This document shows, piece by piece, positions 48,062-55,850 of a stretch of DNA of 64,000 nt. Numbering within the stretch: the first letter of the stretch is position 1; every line of letters begins with the position of its first letter. The stretch is taken from assembly GCA_964428325.1 (NCBI GenBank), contig CAYRXU010000002.1, positions 50,803 to 114,802 of the forward strand. The letters run 5' to 3'. The DNA comes from JBBSZK01 sp964428325 (lineage in GTDB: Archaea > Nanobdellota > Nanobdellia > Pacearchaeales > GW2011-AR1). The notes under the pieces are model-generated. The model was not told where the DNA came from, ran no database searches, and was given only the letters and a program-made list of their open reading frames with translations. Both the position numbers and the translations under genes were made by a program.

Positions 48062-48134
48062 AGCCCCGTCGTATAGTGGTCAAGTATAATGGCCTTTGGC
48101 GCCGTAGACCCCGGTTCGAATCCGGGCGGGGCTA
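48062..48134 (+). tRNA. tRNA-Gln (TTG)
   Basis: A 73-nt cloverleaf: acceptor AGCCCCG/CGGGGCT with discriminator A, anticodon stem ATGGC/GCCGT with loop CTTTGGC (anticodon TTG), short variable loop, T-stem CCCGG/CCGGG with loop TTCGAAT. The D-stem is weak. No intron and no encoded CCA. Confidence 0.92.
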
Positions 48135-48194
48135 TTATGCTCCTAAAAATCGCTAAACCGTAACCTTCTTAAACCCCTTCAAACACAACCAATT

Positions 48195-48515
48195 ATGGCA
48201 GAATCAAAAGCCTCATGGGTAACAGCAAAACCAGAAGACGTTAAAGCAAAAATCATCGAATTAGCTAAGCAAGGTATGACTTCTGAGAAAATTGGCCTTG
48301 TTCTACGAGACCAACACGGTATTCCACGAGCAAAACTCCTAGGAATCAGAATCAAACAAGTTCTACAAGAAGCAAACCTTTGGCAAGATGGTGAACATGT
48401 AGCCCTAAAGAAGAAAGTTGAAATCTTAAGTAAGCATGTAGCAAAGAACAAGCATGATTATAAGGGCGAACGCTCCCTAGTTAGAAACACAGTTCGAGTC
48501 AAAAGACTAGCGTAA
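48195..48515 (+). CDS. rps15: 30S ribosomal protein uS15
   Basis: A 106-residue uS15 in the archaeal form, with an N-terminal extension: ESKASWVTAKPEDVKAKIIE, then LAKQGMTSEKIGLVLRDQHG, IPRAKLLGIRIKQVL and the helical C-terminal part KKVEILSKHVAKNKHDYKGE. A little shorter than most archaeal S15 (about 140-150 residues) because the very N-terminus is reduced. It starts a translation/replication block with GAN, eS27, aIF2-alpha and Nop10. Confidence 0.93.
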   Translation: MAESKASWVTAKPEDVKAKIIELAKQGMTSEKIGLVLRDQHGIPRAKLLGIRIKQVLQEANLWQDGEHVALKKKVEILSKHVAKNKHDYKGERSLVRNTVRVKRLA

Positions 48516-48540
48516 GAAGATAAAAAGAGGTAAATCGCCA

Positions 48541-49860
48541 ATGCGCGAACAATTACAACAAGTTATTCAGAAATTACAAGAAAGCAGCACACGTAAACCA
48601 ATACGCATCATTAGTCATCATGACACGGACGGCATAACCTCTGCAGCCATATTCTCGCGCGCACTTCAACGCTGGAACAAGAAATTCTCACTCCAAATCG
48701 TTAAGGGCTTAGACAAACCTTTCATCGACTCACTCTCAAACGATGAAATCCTAGTCTTCCTAGATCTTGCTTCTGGAAGTTTAGACTATCTAGCCGAAAA
48801 GAAAACAGACGTATTCATCTTTGACCACCATGAAATAGCCCAAACGATCCCTCCAAACGTTCACATGATAAACCCCTTACTAACAAACCACGAACCTTGT
48901 TCAGGGGCAGCAGTAGCATACCAATTCGCTCGAGAACTCTCGCCAAATAATGTCGATCTCGCAAACTTAGCAGTCATTGGCATGATTGGGGACATGTTCG
49001 ACTCAAATATAGGCAAAGTCTACGACGACATTCTAAAGGATGCGGGTGTCACAGTCAAAAAAGGCCTTCGCCTCTATCCAGCAACACGACCGCTCGATCG
49101 TGCACTAGAATACTCAACAAGCATCTATATCCCTGGTGTCAGCGGCTCGTTCAAGGGAGTTATGGAACTTCTCCGAGACGCCAGAATAGAGAAAGGACCT
49201 ACAGGTCACAAAAGCCTAGCAGAACTAACTGAAAAAGAAATGTCGGGCCTCATTACGGCAATAATGTTAAGAAGGATGAATCAAGATGTAAAAGACGAAG
49301 AAATCATAGGCAACATCTTCCTCCTCAAATTCTTCAACAACATAGAAGACGCCCGCGAGATTTCAGCCATGATAAACGCATGTAGTCGCATGGGTTCTCC
49401 AGACACGGCACTCGGATTCTGCCTAGGTAGCAGAGAAGCAAAGAAAGAAGCAGAGCGCACTTACTTAGAATACAAGCAAAGCATTTCAGCAGCCCTAAAA
49501 TACATCTCAGAAACAGACAAGATCTCAGGCAAAAACTATACTATTATCAACGCCCAAGACAAAATCAAAGACACAATCATAGGCACAGCCGCATCCATCA
49601 TGTCTTTCTCCCCCCTTTATGCTGAAGGCACCGTCATCATAGCAATGGCCTACGATAAAGACAAAATAAAGGTTTCAGCCAGAATAGCGGGTCGCAAAGG
49701 GAGAAACATCCGAGAAGTACTGACAAAAGTAGTCGTACCCCTATCAGGAGAAGTCGGAGGCCATCCTAACGCTGCAGGAGCCCTCATTTCACGTGAAAAA
49801 GAGTCTGAATTCATTGAAGAAATGAAGAGAATCCTCGAACTTGAGATAATAAAAGTTTAA
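48541..49860 (+). CDS. RecJ-like DHH nuclease (GINS-associated nuclease, GAN/Cdc45-like)
   Basis: A 439-residue DHH/DHHA1 phosphoesterase, the archaeal relative of RecJ and Cdc45 that works with GINS at the replication fork. The DHH domain shows IRIISHHDTDGITSAAIFSR near the start and FIFDHHEIAQT (about residue 98), with further metal-binding MIGDMFDS. The DHHA1 domain ends with GGHPNAAGALIS. The metal-binding motifs are intact, so exonuclease activity is expected. A gene of the GINS partner is at 43641. Confidence 0.92.
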   Translation: MREQLQQVIQKLQESSTRKPIRIISHHDTDGITSAAIFSRALQRWNKKFSLQIVKGLDKPFIDSLSNDEILVFLDLASGSLDYLAEKKTDVFIFDHHEIAQTIPPNVHMINPLLTNHEPCSGAAVAYQFARELSPNNVDLANLAVIGMIGDMFDSNIGKVYDDILKDAGVTVKKGLRLYPATRPLDRALEYSTSIYIPGVSGSFKGVMELLRDARIEKGPTGHKSLAELTEKEMSGLITAIMLRRMNQDVKDEEIIGNIFLLKFFNNIEDAREISAMINACSRMGSPDTALGFCLGSREAKKEAERTYLEYKQSISAALKYISETDKISGKNYTIINAQDKIKDTIIGTAASIMSFSPLYAEGTVIIAMAYDKDKIKVSARIAGRKGRNIREVLTKVVVPLSGEVGGHPNAAGALISREKESEFIEEMKRILELEIIKV

Positions 49861-49883
49861 AAACCGCCCTCATACTAATTAAT

Positions 49884-50051
49884 ATGACTGAAAGCAAATT
49901 CCTTAAAGTATCCTGTCCGCGCTGTAAAACTACGCAAACAGTGTTCGGCAAGGCTTCAACCGATGTAAAATGCGATAAATGCAACCTACTTCTTGTCCAC
50001 ACACAGGGCGGAAAAGCCAGAATTAAGGCAGAAGTCAAGGAGGTCCTATGA
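49884..50051 (+). CDS. rps27e: 30S ribosomal protein eS27
   Basis: A 55-residue zinc ribosomal protein: TESKFLKVSCPRCKTTQTVF, then GKASTDVKCDKCNLLLVHTQ, GGKARIKAEVKEVL. The four cysteines (CPRC and CDKC) make the zinc ribbon of the family. The gene is too short for most automated cut-offs. Its TGA overlaps the ATG of aIF2-alpha as ATGA, an arrangement conserved in many archaea. Confidence 0.93.
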   Translation: MTESKFLKVSCPRCKTTQTVFGKASTDVKCDKCNLLLVHTQGGKARIKAEVKEVL

Positions 50052-50743
50052 ATTACAAAGAAGACGACCTAGTCCTAGGCACAGTAAAAAGCATTGAAGG
50101 AACAACAGCCTTTGTAGAAATCGATAGTAGTACACAAGGAAGCCTAGCTTTCTCAGAAATAGCCCCAGGAAGAATCAGAAACATCCGCGAGTTTATCTCA
50201 ATTGGTAAAAAGATTGCCTGTAAAATTCTGAGAGTCCAAGGCAGTCACATTGAACTGACCTTCCGAAGAGTCACAGCTAAAGAACGTGAACTCGTCCTAG
50301 ACAATTACAAGAAAGAACGGGTGCTTGCACTCATGCTAAGGCCAATCTTGAATGACAAAACAGAGAAGACTTTAACAACAATCCTTGAACAATACACCGC
50401 CCCAGAGTTTATGGAAAAAGCACGTTCAGATTCCTCACTCCTCACCAAGTTCGTCTCTAAATCTGAAGCGGAAACCCTCCAAAAACTCTTCGCAGAAAAA
50501 GAGGAACGAGAAAAATCAGTCAAGAAGAACGTCATGCTAAAATCACTCTCTCCCTCTGGGTTGATTGACATCCAACACACTCTGACGACAAAGGACGCTG
50601 AAATACACTACCTCGGCTCATCAGTATTTTCAGTATCAGTTAAAGATACAGACTTCAAACGCGCTAACACGAAGATGGCGGCAGTCATAACTGAAATCGA
50701 AACCCGGGCAAAGAAACACGCTCTGAAAATAGAAGTCAAGTAA
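50048..50743 (+). CDS. eif2a: translation initiation factor aIF2 subunit alpha
   Basis: Alpha subunit of the factor that brings initiator tRNA to the ribosome. The 231 residues show the S1 domain (LVLGTVKSIEGTTAFVEIDS, then LAFSEIAPGRIRNIREFISI and LRVQGSHIELTFRRVTAKER), a helical middle domain, and a C-terminal alpha/beta domain. It is slightly shorter than the usual 260-275 residues, and the S1 motif AFSEIAPGRIRNI deviates from the common LSEVS-type form. Flanked by eS27 and Nop10 as in other archaea. Confidence 0.9.
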   Translation: MNYKEDDLVLGTVKSIEGTTAFVEIDSSTQGSLAFSEIAPGRIRNIREFISIGKKIACKILRVQGSHIELTFRRVTAKERELVLDNYKKERVLALMLRPILNDKTEKTLTTILEQYTAPEFMEKARSDSSLLTKFVSKSEAETLQKLFAEKEEREKSVKKNVMLKSLSPSGLIDIQHTLTTKDAEIHYLGSSVFSVSVKDTDFKRANTKMAAVITEIETRAKKHALKIEVK

Positions 50744-50744
50744 C

Positions 50745-50876
50745 ATGTCAAAACTACGCTGCTGTGAAAATCATCATTACACTCTAGAATCTATCTGCCC
50801 ACAATGTCACAAAAAAACTCAAAGTGCACATTATAAATTCCCAAAACTCAAAGACGCCAAAGAAAAAGAAGATTAG
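50745..50876 (+). CDS. nop10: H/ACA RNP protein Nop10
   Basis: A 43-residue protein, start MSKLRCCENHHYTLESICPQ, then CHKKTQSAHYKFPKLKDAKE. It holds the zinc site of Nop10 (CC at 6-7, CPQC) and the characteristic YTL motif, although the first cysteine pair is compressed compared with the usual CxxCxxYTL. It works with Cbf5 in pseudouridylation. It follows aIF2-alpha after 1 nt, as is standard in archaea, and its last 4 bp overlap the convergent UDG gene. Confidence 0.88.
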   Translation: MSKLRCCENHHYTLESICPQCHKKTQSAHYKFPKLKDAKEKED

Positions 50877-51448
50877 AACAAAGTCTTCTGTGCGATCTCT
50901 TTCTTAACAATTTCCATGTCTGCTTTCCAAAGAGGAATAAGTCCTCGATTGTAAATAATGGCTGCTGGATGAAATAAAGGAATAAGATTGATATGTAACC
51001 CTTCAAAATGAATCATCCTAGACTTTCCATGCACAGAAGTTATCCCAGGTTGGTCTGCCATTTTATCAACATCGCCTTCAGACAAAAAGAACTTAGTCGC
51101 ATGATTCCCCAATGAACAAACAACTTTAGGTTTCATCTCCTTAATCTGTTCAACAAGCCAAGGCGTATGCGCTCGAACTTCTTCAGGTAAAGGATCCCTA
51201 TTCTCAGGAGGACGACACTTCAAGATATTGGTCACATAAATATCGTCCAAACTCAAACCAACTTCTGCAAGCAAGGCATCCAAATTCTTCCCAGCTGCAC
51301 CAACAAAAGGCAACCCTTGCTCATCCTCATTCGCCCCTGGCGCCTCGCCAACAAAAAGGATCTTGGCTTTCAAATTGCCCTTGCCTACAACAACATTCTT
51401 ACAGGCTAGGCATATCTCGGTCGCCATAGCAAGTTCCTTGTAATCCAT
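50873..51448 (-). CDS. family 4 uracil-DNA glycosylase with a Cys-to-His change
   Basis: Excises uracil from DNA. From the ATG at 51448 the protein has 191 residues with the family 4 motifs ILFVGEAPGANEDEQGLPFV (catalytic GEAPG) and LFHPAAIIYN. Family 4 enzymes bind a [4Fe-4S] cluster with four cysteines; here three can be seen (Cys13 and Cys16 in CLAC, Cys78 in LKCRPP), and where the fourth is expected, 16 residues after Cys78, there is His94 (EEVRAHTPWL). Spacing around it matches the family exactly, so the substitution appears real. An alternative start at 51454 (TTG) is possible. Confidence 0.9.
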   Translation of the reverse strand: MDYKELAMATEICLACKNVVVGKGNLKAKILFVGEAPGANEDEQGLPFVGAAGKNLDALLAEVGLSLDDIYVTNILKCRPPENRDPLPEEVRAHTPWLVEQIKEMKPKVVCSLGNHATKFFLSEGDVDKMADQPGITSVHGKSRMIHFEGLHINLIPLFHPAAIIYNRGLIPLWKADMEIVKKEIAQKTLF

Positions 51449-51529
51449 CTTCAAGCATAAAACATGAACTTTTTAATCTTAATCTTGAAGAACAGCAAAC
51501 TTTAAAACACCCCACTCCCAGCACTCACA

Positions 51530-52099
51530 ATGACTATGGAAAGATCACTCGTTGTTATCAAGCCAGATGCGATCGCAAGATCGCTAGTAGGCGATATTAT
51601 CTCTAGGTTTGAAAAAACAGGCCTTAAAATTGTGGCCATGAAGATGGTATGGGTAGACGACAAGTTCGCCAAACAACACTATACCCTAGATGAAGCCTGG
51701 GCAAAGAACGTATTCGAAAAGACCAAGAAAACACGTGAAGCAGCTAATGAACCATTTCCTTACAAAGACCACATGGAATACGGCAGCATGATACAGGGTT
51801 GGAACGCTACATTCCTACAAGAAGGCCCAGTTATTGCAATGGTCATCGAAGGTCCACATGCAGTCGAGATCATCAGAAAGATGATCGGCTCAACAGAACC
51901 AAGACAAGCCTCCCCAGGAACCATCCGCGGAGACTACGCTATGATTGAATCCTACGCTCTAGCAAACGACAAAAACAGAGTTCTAAGAAATCTTACACAC
52001 GCATCAGATAGCGTAGAAACAGCACAACGCGAAATTAAACTCTGGTTCACTCCAGAAGAGCTTCATTCGTACAAAAAAGAGATGGATAAACACCTATAA
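51530..52099 (+). CDS. ndk: nucleoside diphosphate kinase, long form
   Basis: Balances nucleoside triphosphate pools. The 189 residues are about 40 more than a normal NDK (140-155). The core is intact: SLVVIKPDAIARSLVGDIIS, then GTIRGDYA and the catalytic NLTHASDSVETAQREIKLWF with His. The extra length is an insertion of about 30 residues after KQHYTLDEAWAKNVFEKT up to GWNATFLQEGPVIAM, in the region of the Kpn loop. I recall similar long forms from CPR bacteria and other DPANN archaea. Confidence 0.93.
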   Translation: MTMERSLVVIKPDAIARSLVGDIISRFEKTGLKIVAMKMVWVDDKFAKQHYTLDEAWAKNVFEKTKKTREAANEPFPYKDHMEYGSMIQGWNATFLQEGPVIAMVIEGPHAVEIIRKMIGSTEPRQASPGTIRGDYAMIESYALANDKNRVLRNLTHASDSVETAQREIKLWFTPEELHSYKKEMDKHL

Positions 52100-52137
52100 T
52101 ATTAAATAGGAAAATAAATTTCTAATCCAATAATAGC

Positions 52138-52542
52138 GTGCAAAAAATAGTTAGTGACCTTAGAAGAAAAGCTTCAACCGCAGGCAGAGTAGAAGTAAGG
52201 AAAGCTTTAGGCAGCATTACAACATTGATGCAAATTGCAACTCCAGCAGAAAGTCGTAGAAGTTATGACCCTCAGCAAGTAATCGAATTCTTTAACCGAG
52301 CTTCTCAAGCATTTAACGCAGGATACAAACAAGAAGGATTGACTCCTGAAGAAGTAGGTGCGCGTGTAAGAATAAGGCTAGAAAGACTCGCAGCGAACGC
52401 ACAAGTAGACGATATAACTCGAGCATTAAGCATCTCACGTCGAATACTAGAAAGGCCAGACGAAAATGGGCAACCAACTCGACAAGTGGAAGAACACATA
52501 ATTTACGGCCATGCTGCCTACGAGCTAGCAAAAGACTACTAG
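52138..52542 (+). CDS. hypothetical helical protein
   Basis: A 134-residue soluble protein, mostly helical, with GTG start (MQKIVSDLRRKASTAGRVEV). No recognised family; the stretches VIEFFNRASQAFNAGYKQEG and LTPEEVGARVRIRLERLAAN suggest a helical repeat. A TATA-like ATATTAAATAGG about 30 nt before the GTG supports the start. Between ndk and tRNA-Arg. Confidence 0.62.
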   Translation: MQKIVSDLRRKASTAGRVEVRKALGSITTLMQIATPAESRRSYDPQQVIEFFNRASQAFNAGYKQEGLTPEEVGARVRIRLERLAANAQVDDITRALSISRRILERPDENGQPTRQVEEHIIYGHAAYELAKDY

Positions 52543-52586
52543 TCTAAATAATAGCACTTAAAAACCCAGATTTCTCCCAAGTATAA

Positions 52587-52658
52587 GCCCCCATAGTTTA
52601 ACGGATAGAATACGACCTTGCGGAGGTCGGGACCGAGGTTCAATTCCTCGTGGGGGCG
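52587..52658 (+). tRNA. tRNA-Arg (GCG)
   Basis: A 72-nt cloverleaf: acceptor GCCCCCA/TGGGGGC with discriminator G, anticodon stem CGACC/GGTCG with loop TTGCGGA (anticodon GCG), T-stem CGAGG/CCTCG with loop TTCAATT. No intron and no encoded CCA. Together with the TCT species at 20247 it is the second tRNA-Arg of the window. Confidence 0.95.
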
Positions 52659-52664
52659 TTCTGT

Positions 52665-53036
52665 TTATTGATGAAATCCTAATCTCTCAAATTCTACGGC
52701 CATTTGATAAAAGAACAATGCCATATTGCCCCATACTAAAAATAGCCAGAAAGGAACACCCGCTACATTAGAAGTCGCATACAAAACGATACCGTAACGA
52801 ATAGCTAAAATCTCAGCGAACGTTCCAAGAAGCGCGCCGAGCAAGAACATGAAAACAGCAATGGGCGAACGCCACTTAAGCAGCCCAATAATCATGACAA
52901 TCAAGAGCAAACTTGCAGCCATAACAGCGGACCGGTAAAAGGCAAACACCAAAACAAACGTTACAATAATGAACAAAAAGTTAAATGCAATATTCACCCA
53001 CTCTTCCCGCACGCGTCGCATAAGACTAATCACCAT
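52665..53036 (-). CDS. small conserved membrane protein
   Basis: A 123-residue protein with four membrane helices (AFNFLFIIVTFVLVFAF, MAASLLLIVMIIGLL, AVFMFLLGALLGTFAEILAI and FWLFLVWGNMALFFYQM). The motif GTFAEILAIRYGIVLYATSN, then GVPFWLFLVWGNMALF, is characteristic of a small conserved membrane family, but I cannot name the function. It lies 23 bp downstream of the oxygenase pair on the same strand. Confidence 0.7.
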   Translation of the reverse strand: MVISLMRRVREEWVNIAFNFLFIIVTFVLVFAFYRSAVMAASLLLIVMIIGLLKWRSPIAVFMFLLGALLGTFAEILAIRYGIVLYATSNVAGVPFWLFLVWGNMALFFYQMAVEFERLGFHQ

Positions 53037-53059
53037 GACACAATGTCGTTAAATAACTA

Positions 53060-53653
53060 TTAAAACCTTAACACACCGTCAATCTTCACAAAACTGTTCT
53101 TAGCAGCAAAATGGTTGACATATTTAACAAAATCACGCATACCTCGCGGAACGCGCATGATAGCCAAACTGTTTCCCTTGACTTCGAAAGTTGCAGGAGC
53201 ACGATTATCACCAAAGCTAAAAATCGTTGACCCTCCCCAGGCACTCCTCCACGCTACAGGCGCAAGAGTATAGAAAAAAACAAGTCGCTCACCACTTTCA
53301 GCATCATCATACATCAAGCTAAACCTCTGATGAGAAAGGCGTCTCGCTGACAGAGCAATATCCTTTATCTTCACACCAGTAATATGTGTCAAGAATTGCT
53401 TAAAATGCAAAGAAGTAAAAAATTCTCCAATAGCCTTGGGCAAACTCAAATCCTCAAATCGATATTCGTGAGGCACATAGATCTCCCTTCCCTTAATCTT
53501 TGCAACTTCCTTGACAAGAGAGTCATAGACAGGCTTAGCAAAGAAATCAGTCAACAACAAAACTTGCGGCTTGCCTGATTTAAAGGAAGAACGTGCCTGA
53601 TCAATGACTGTATCATACCTATACAACGCATTCAACGCAGAAGCAAATTCCAT
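53060..53653 (-). CDS. DSBH protein, Tpa1/Ofd1 C-domain-like, non-catalytic
   Basis: A 197-residue protein (ATG at 53653; an upstream TTG at 53665 is less likely). It looks like a double-stranded beta-helix domain related to the preceding oxygenase: QVLLLTDFFAKPVYDSLVKE, then RLSHQRFSLMYDDAESGERL, FFYTLAPVAW, and AIMRVPRGMRDFVKYVNHFA. Where an oxygenase has HxD, it has YDD, so iron binding is probably lost. In eukaryotic Tpa1/OGFOD1 a non-catalytic DSBH follows the catalytic one in the same polypeptide. Its ATG overlaps the stop of the catalytic gene as TGATG, so a stable heterodimer is likely. Inference from sequence features. Confidence 0.7.
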   Translation of the reverse strand: MEFASALNALYRYDTVIDQARSSFKSGKPQVLLLTDFFAKPVYDSLVKEVAKIKGREIYVPHEYRFEDLSLPKAIGEFFTSLHFKQFLTHITGVKIKDIALSARRLSHQRFSLMYDDAESGERLVFFYTLAPVAWRSAWGGSTIFSFGDNRAPATFEVKGNSLAIMRVPRGMRDFVKYVNHFAAKNSFVKIDGVLRF

Positions 53654-54276
53654 CAGTGTAACCAACCTCCAATAGCATAACGATCTTTACCGCTCATATT
53701 TTCTTCAACAGAATGAAAACTAATCTTGCTCACCTCAAATGCCATCAAACTATTCCACTCAGGCACAAAAGCTGCAGCTTCAGTCGTGGGCTTGCCATTT
53801 TTATTATTAAACAAAACAAGTCTAGCGCCATCCTTTTGTAAAAAACTCTTAGAGAGGTAAAGAATATACGCAATCTTCCTGTCCTCAACCTGGTCATCAT
53901 GGCACAACAAGTAGTCTCCCCCACGATACAGGCTTCCTGCAAGATCTAGCGCACCAGCATCAACACGCAAACCAGTAATCTGAGACATCAAATCAGCGAA
54001 CTCTTCAGAGGCTGCACATGAATGAAAACGCTTCAGCACTTCATTCTTACTCGCATGCAAATCAACCGTCTGATTCAAAGAAAACAAATCGCTCTCCTTA
54101 TGCGTAAATTTCTCTTTCTTCAAGGCCTCAAACAAAGCAACAGCTTGTTTCTCCTGTAAAAAATTCTTCACAACAACATGTGGAAAAGGCTCGCCCTTCT
54201 TGAACTTCAGTCGTAAAGCATCAAGCTGCACAAGCACATCAGGATTAACCCATTCTCCAAGAGAACTAGCTTTCAT
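53653..54276 (-). CDS. 2-oxoglutarate/Fe(II) oxygenase, Tpa1/OGFOD1-like
   Basis: A 207-residue prolyl-hydroxylase-type dioxygenase. Iron ligands are His126 and Asp128 (GDYLLCHDDQVEDRKIAYIL) and His188 (VSKISFHSVEE), and the 2-oxoglutarate arginine is Arg199 (GKDRYAIGGWLH). The phrases CHDD, IAYILYLS, FHSV and GWLH are those of Tpa1/Ofd1/OGFOD1, which hydroxylates a proline of ribosomal protein uS12. Start at the ATG 54276; a TTG at 54282 is possible. Followed directly by the non-catalytic partner. Hydroxylation of uS12 is my inference; the substrate is not shown. Confidence 0.85.
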   Translation of the reverse strand: MKASSLGEWVNPDVLVQLDALRLKFKKGEPFPHVVVKNFLQEKQAVALFEALKKEKFTHKESDLFSLNQTVDLHASKNEVLKRFHSCAASEEFADLMSQITGLRVDAGALDLAGSLYRGGDYLLCHDDQVEDRKIAYILYLSKSFLQKDGARLVLFNNKNGKPTTEAAAFVPEWNSLMAFEVSKISFHSVEENMSGKDRYAIGGWLH

Positions 54277-54307
54277 AAACAATCAAAAGAAAGAGACGTT
54301 AAAAACC

Positions 54308-55306
54308 TTATTCGTCCACGCCTTCATCTCTCACACCAGCCGGTGTAACAAAGAACTGGGCCTCATTATCTGGCAAATTAGGCGAGTCAATCATCTTAGC
54401 CACGCGGGAGCCAGCTTTACCACGTCGCAAATACATACGATATGTTGAGCTGTGCGCAACAATATGCCCGCCAATAGGGGTCGTTGGGTCTCCAAACATC
54501 ATACCGGGATTGGCCATAACTTGATTTGTAACATACACAGCAAGGTTGGACTGTTCAGCCAAACGCATCAAATCGTGCAAATACTTATTCAGCTTCTGCT
54601 GTCTGTCAGCAAGCTGTCCTCGTCCAGCGAACTCAGCTCTGAAGTGAGCCGTGAGCGAATCAATAATAACCAGCTTAATCGGTTCCCCATCCTTAATCAT
54701 CTCACCAATTTTCTCGATCAAGAGGATCTGATGATCCGAGTTGAAAGCACGTGCAACAAGAATATTCTTCAAAACATGCTGCGGATTAGCGCCAATACCT
54801 TCAGCAATCTGCTTGATACGATCAGGCCTGAACGTTCCTTCAGTATCAATGAAAACCGTTTTTCCATTCGCACCACCCTGCTCAACTGGCAACTGCACGT
54901 TTACCGCAAGTGTAAAACCAAGCTGACTCTTCCCAGAACCAAACGCACCATAAGCCTCCGTTATAGCTCTTGACTCAATCCCTCTTCCTCCCAGGAGATC
55001 GTTAAGATTCTTACTCCCAGTCGTAATATAATGCACATCCTTGCGTCTCTGCTCAAACTCAGAAGCATCCATGAAACCGAGTTTCATCATGCCCCGTGCT
55101 GCCTGAATAGCCTTTCTAGCCACGCCTTCTCCAACTCCAGCAAGTTCGCTCAAGGCACTTGGACTCATAACAGCAAGACCCATCAAATCATAAACGCCAG
55201 CAGCTTCTAGCTTAGCAGCGATACCTGGACCAATACCAGGAATGTCAGTAAGCTTCTTCTCCGTAGAAACACTCTCTCCGCCCTCAACAACCTCTTCTTT
55301 AGCCAT
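54308..55306 (-). CDS. radA: DNA repair and recombination protein RadA
   Basis: Archaeal recombinase of the RecA/Rad51 family, 332 residues. The N-terminal helix-hairpin-helix domain (LTDIPGIGPGIAAKLEAAGV) precedes the ATPase core with Walker A (YGAFGSGKSQLGFTLAVN), Walker B (KLVIIDSLTAHFRAEFAGRG), and loops L1/L2 (QVMANPGMMFGDPTTPIGG). The interface motif that holds adjacent subunits is expected between the HhH and core. It is complete, has no intein, and stands next to the RPA-like gene and a DUF457 gene. Confidence 0.95.
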   Translation of the reverse strand: MAKEEVVEGGESVSTEKKLTDIPGIGPGIAAKLEAAGVYDLMGLAVMSPSALSELAGVGEGVARKAIQAARGMMKLGFMDASEFEQRRKDVHYITTGSKNLNDLLGGRGIESRAITEAYGAFGSGKSQLGFTLAVNVQLPVEQGGANGKTVFIDTEGTFRPDRIKQIAEGIGANPQHVLKNILVARAFNSDHQILLIEKIGEMIKDGEPIKLVIIDSLTAHFRAEFAGRGQLADRQQKLNKYLHDLMRLAEQSNLAVYVTNQVMANPGMMFGDPTTPIGGHIVAHSSTYRMYLRRGKAGSRVAKMIDSPNLPDNEAQFFVTPAGVRDEGVDE

Positions 55307-55372
55307 AACATGCGATAAAGCCCTCGCTATATAAAGATGACGTCAATTGAAAACACATATCTCATAAAATAA

Positions 55373-55822
55373 TTACAGAAACAAAGAAACAAACAGAACT
55401 AAATCAACAATACAGAAACCAATGAAGATAGCTTGCTCAAGCGGCCCACCTACCTTCAACATACCACGCGATTCCCCCTTGAAAGGCCAAAATGGTCTTA
55501 TCCCCTCAACAGTAAACGAATCGACAAGCAAGTGCATCGCATATCCTAGAAAAAAAGGCAGGGCAAAAATAGGCAAGTAAAGCGCCAGGAAAAGCGAAAT
55601 TAACAAACACAGTGTGAAACTATGGATAAATCCACGATGCTTAGTCAACATCTGAATCGGCTTCACAATCATATGTCTGCCCATCGTTGAAAAAGCAGAG
55701 TCAATATCCGGCAAGAGTGTAGCAACAAGCGTAACAACAATAAACGTAAACTTATTTGACACGTGCTGCAACAAAAACATAGCTGCAAAGAACCCAATCG
55801 CTAAATGTGTCCGCATTAACAT
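55373..55822 (-). CDS. membrane-bound metal-dependent hydrolase (DUF457/YdjM family)
   Basis: A 149-residue membrane protein with about four helices. Conserved polar residues fit the family: MRTHLAIGFFAAMFL with His near the N-terminus, VATLLPDIDSAFSTMGRH, the HRGFIHSFTL motif, and GYAMHLLVDSFTVEGIRPFW. Related proteins are induced in DNA damage in bacteria (YdjM is in the SOS regulon) and are proposed to be hydrolases; activity is not proved. The neighbours radA and RPA make a DNA-repair context, but co-regulation is inference. Confidence 0.85.
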   Translation of the reverse strand: MLMRTHLAIGFFAAMFLLQHVSNKFTFIVVTLVATLLPDIDSAFSTMGRHMIVKPIQMLTKHRGFIHSFTLCLLISLFLALYLPIFALPFFLGYAMHLLVDSFTVEGIRPFWPFKGESRGMLKVGGPLEQAIFIGFCIVDLVLFVSLFL

Positions 55823-55850
55823 CCCTCCCCTAAGCTAACTTACTTTAAAA

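Noticed and set aside
54308..55306. Intein in RadA
   Set aside because: The core is continuous from Walker A to the C-terminus with normal length; no splice-junction residues or extra domain.
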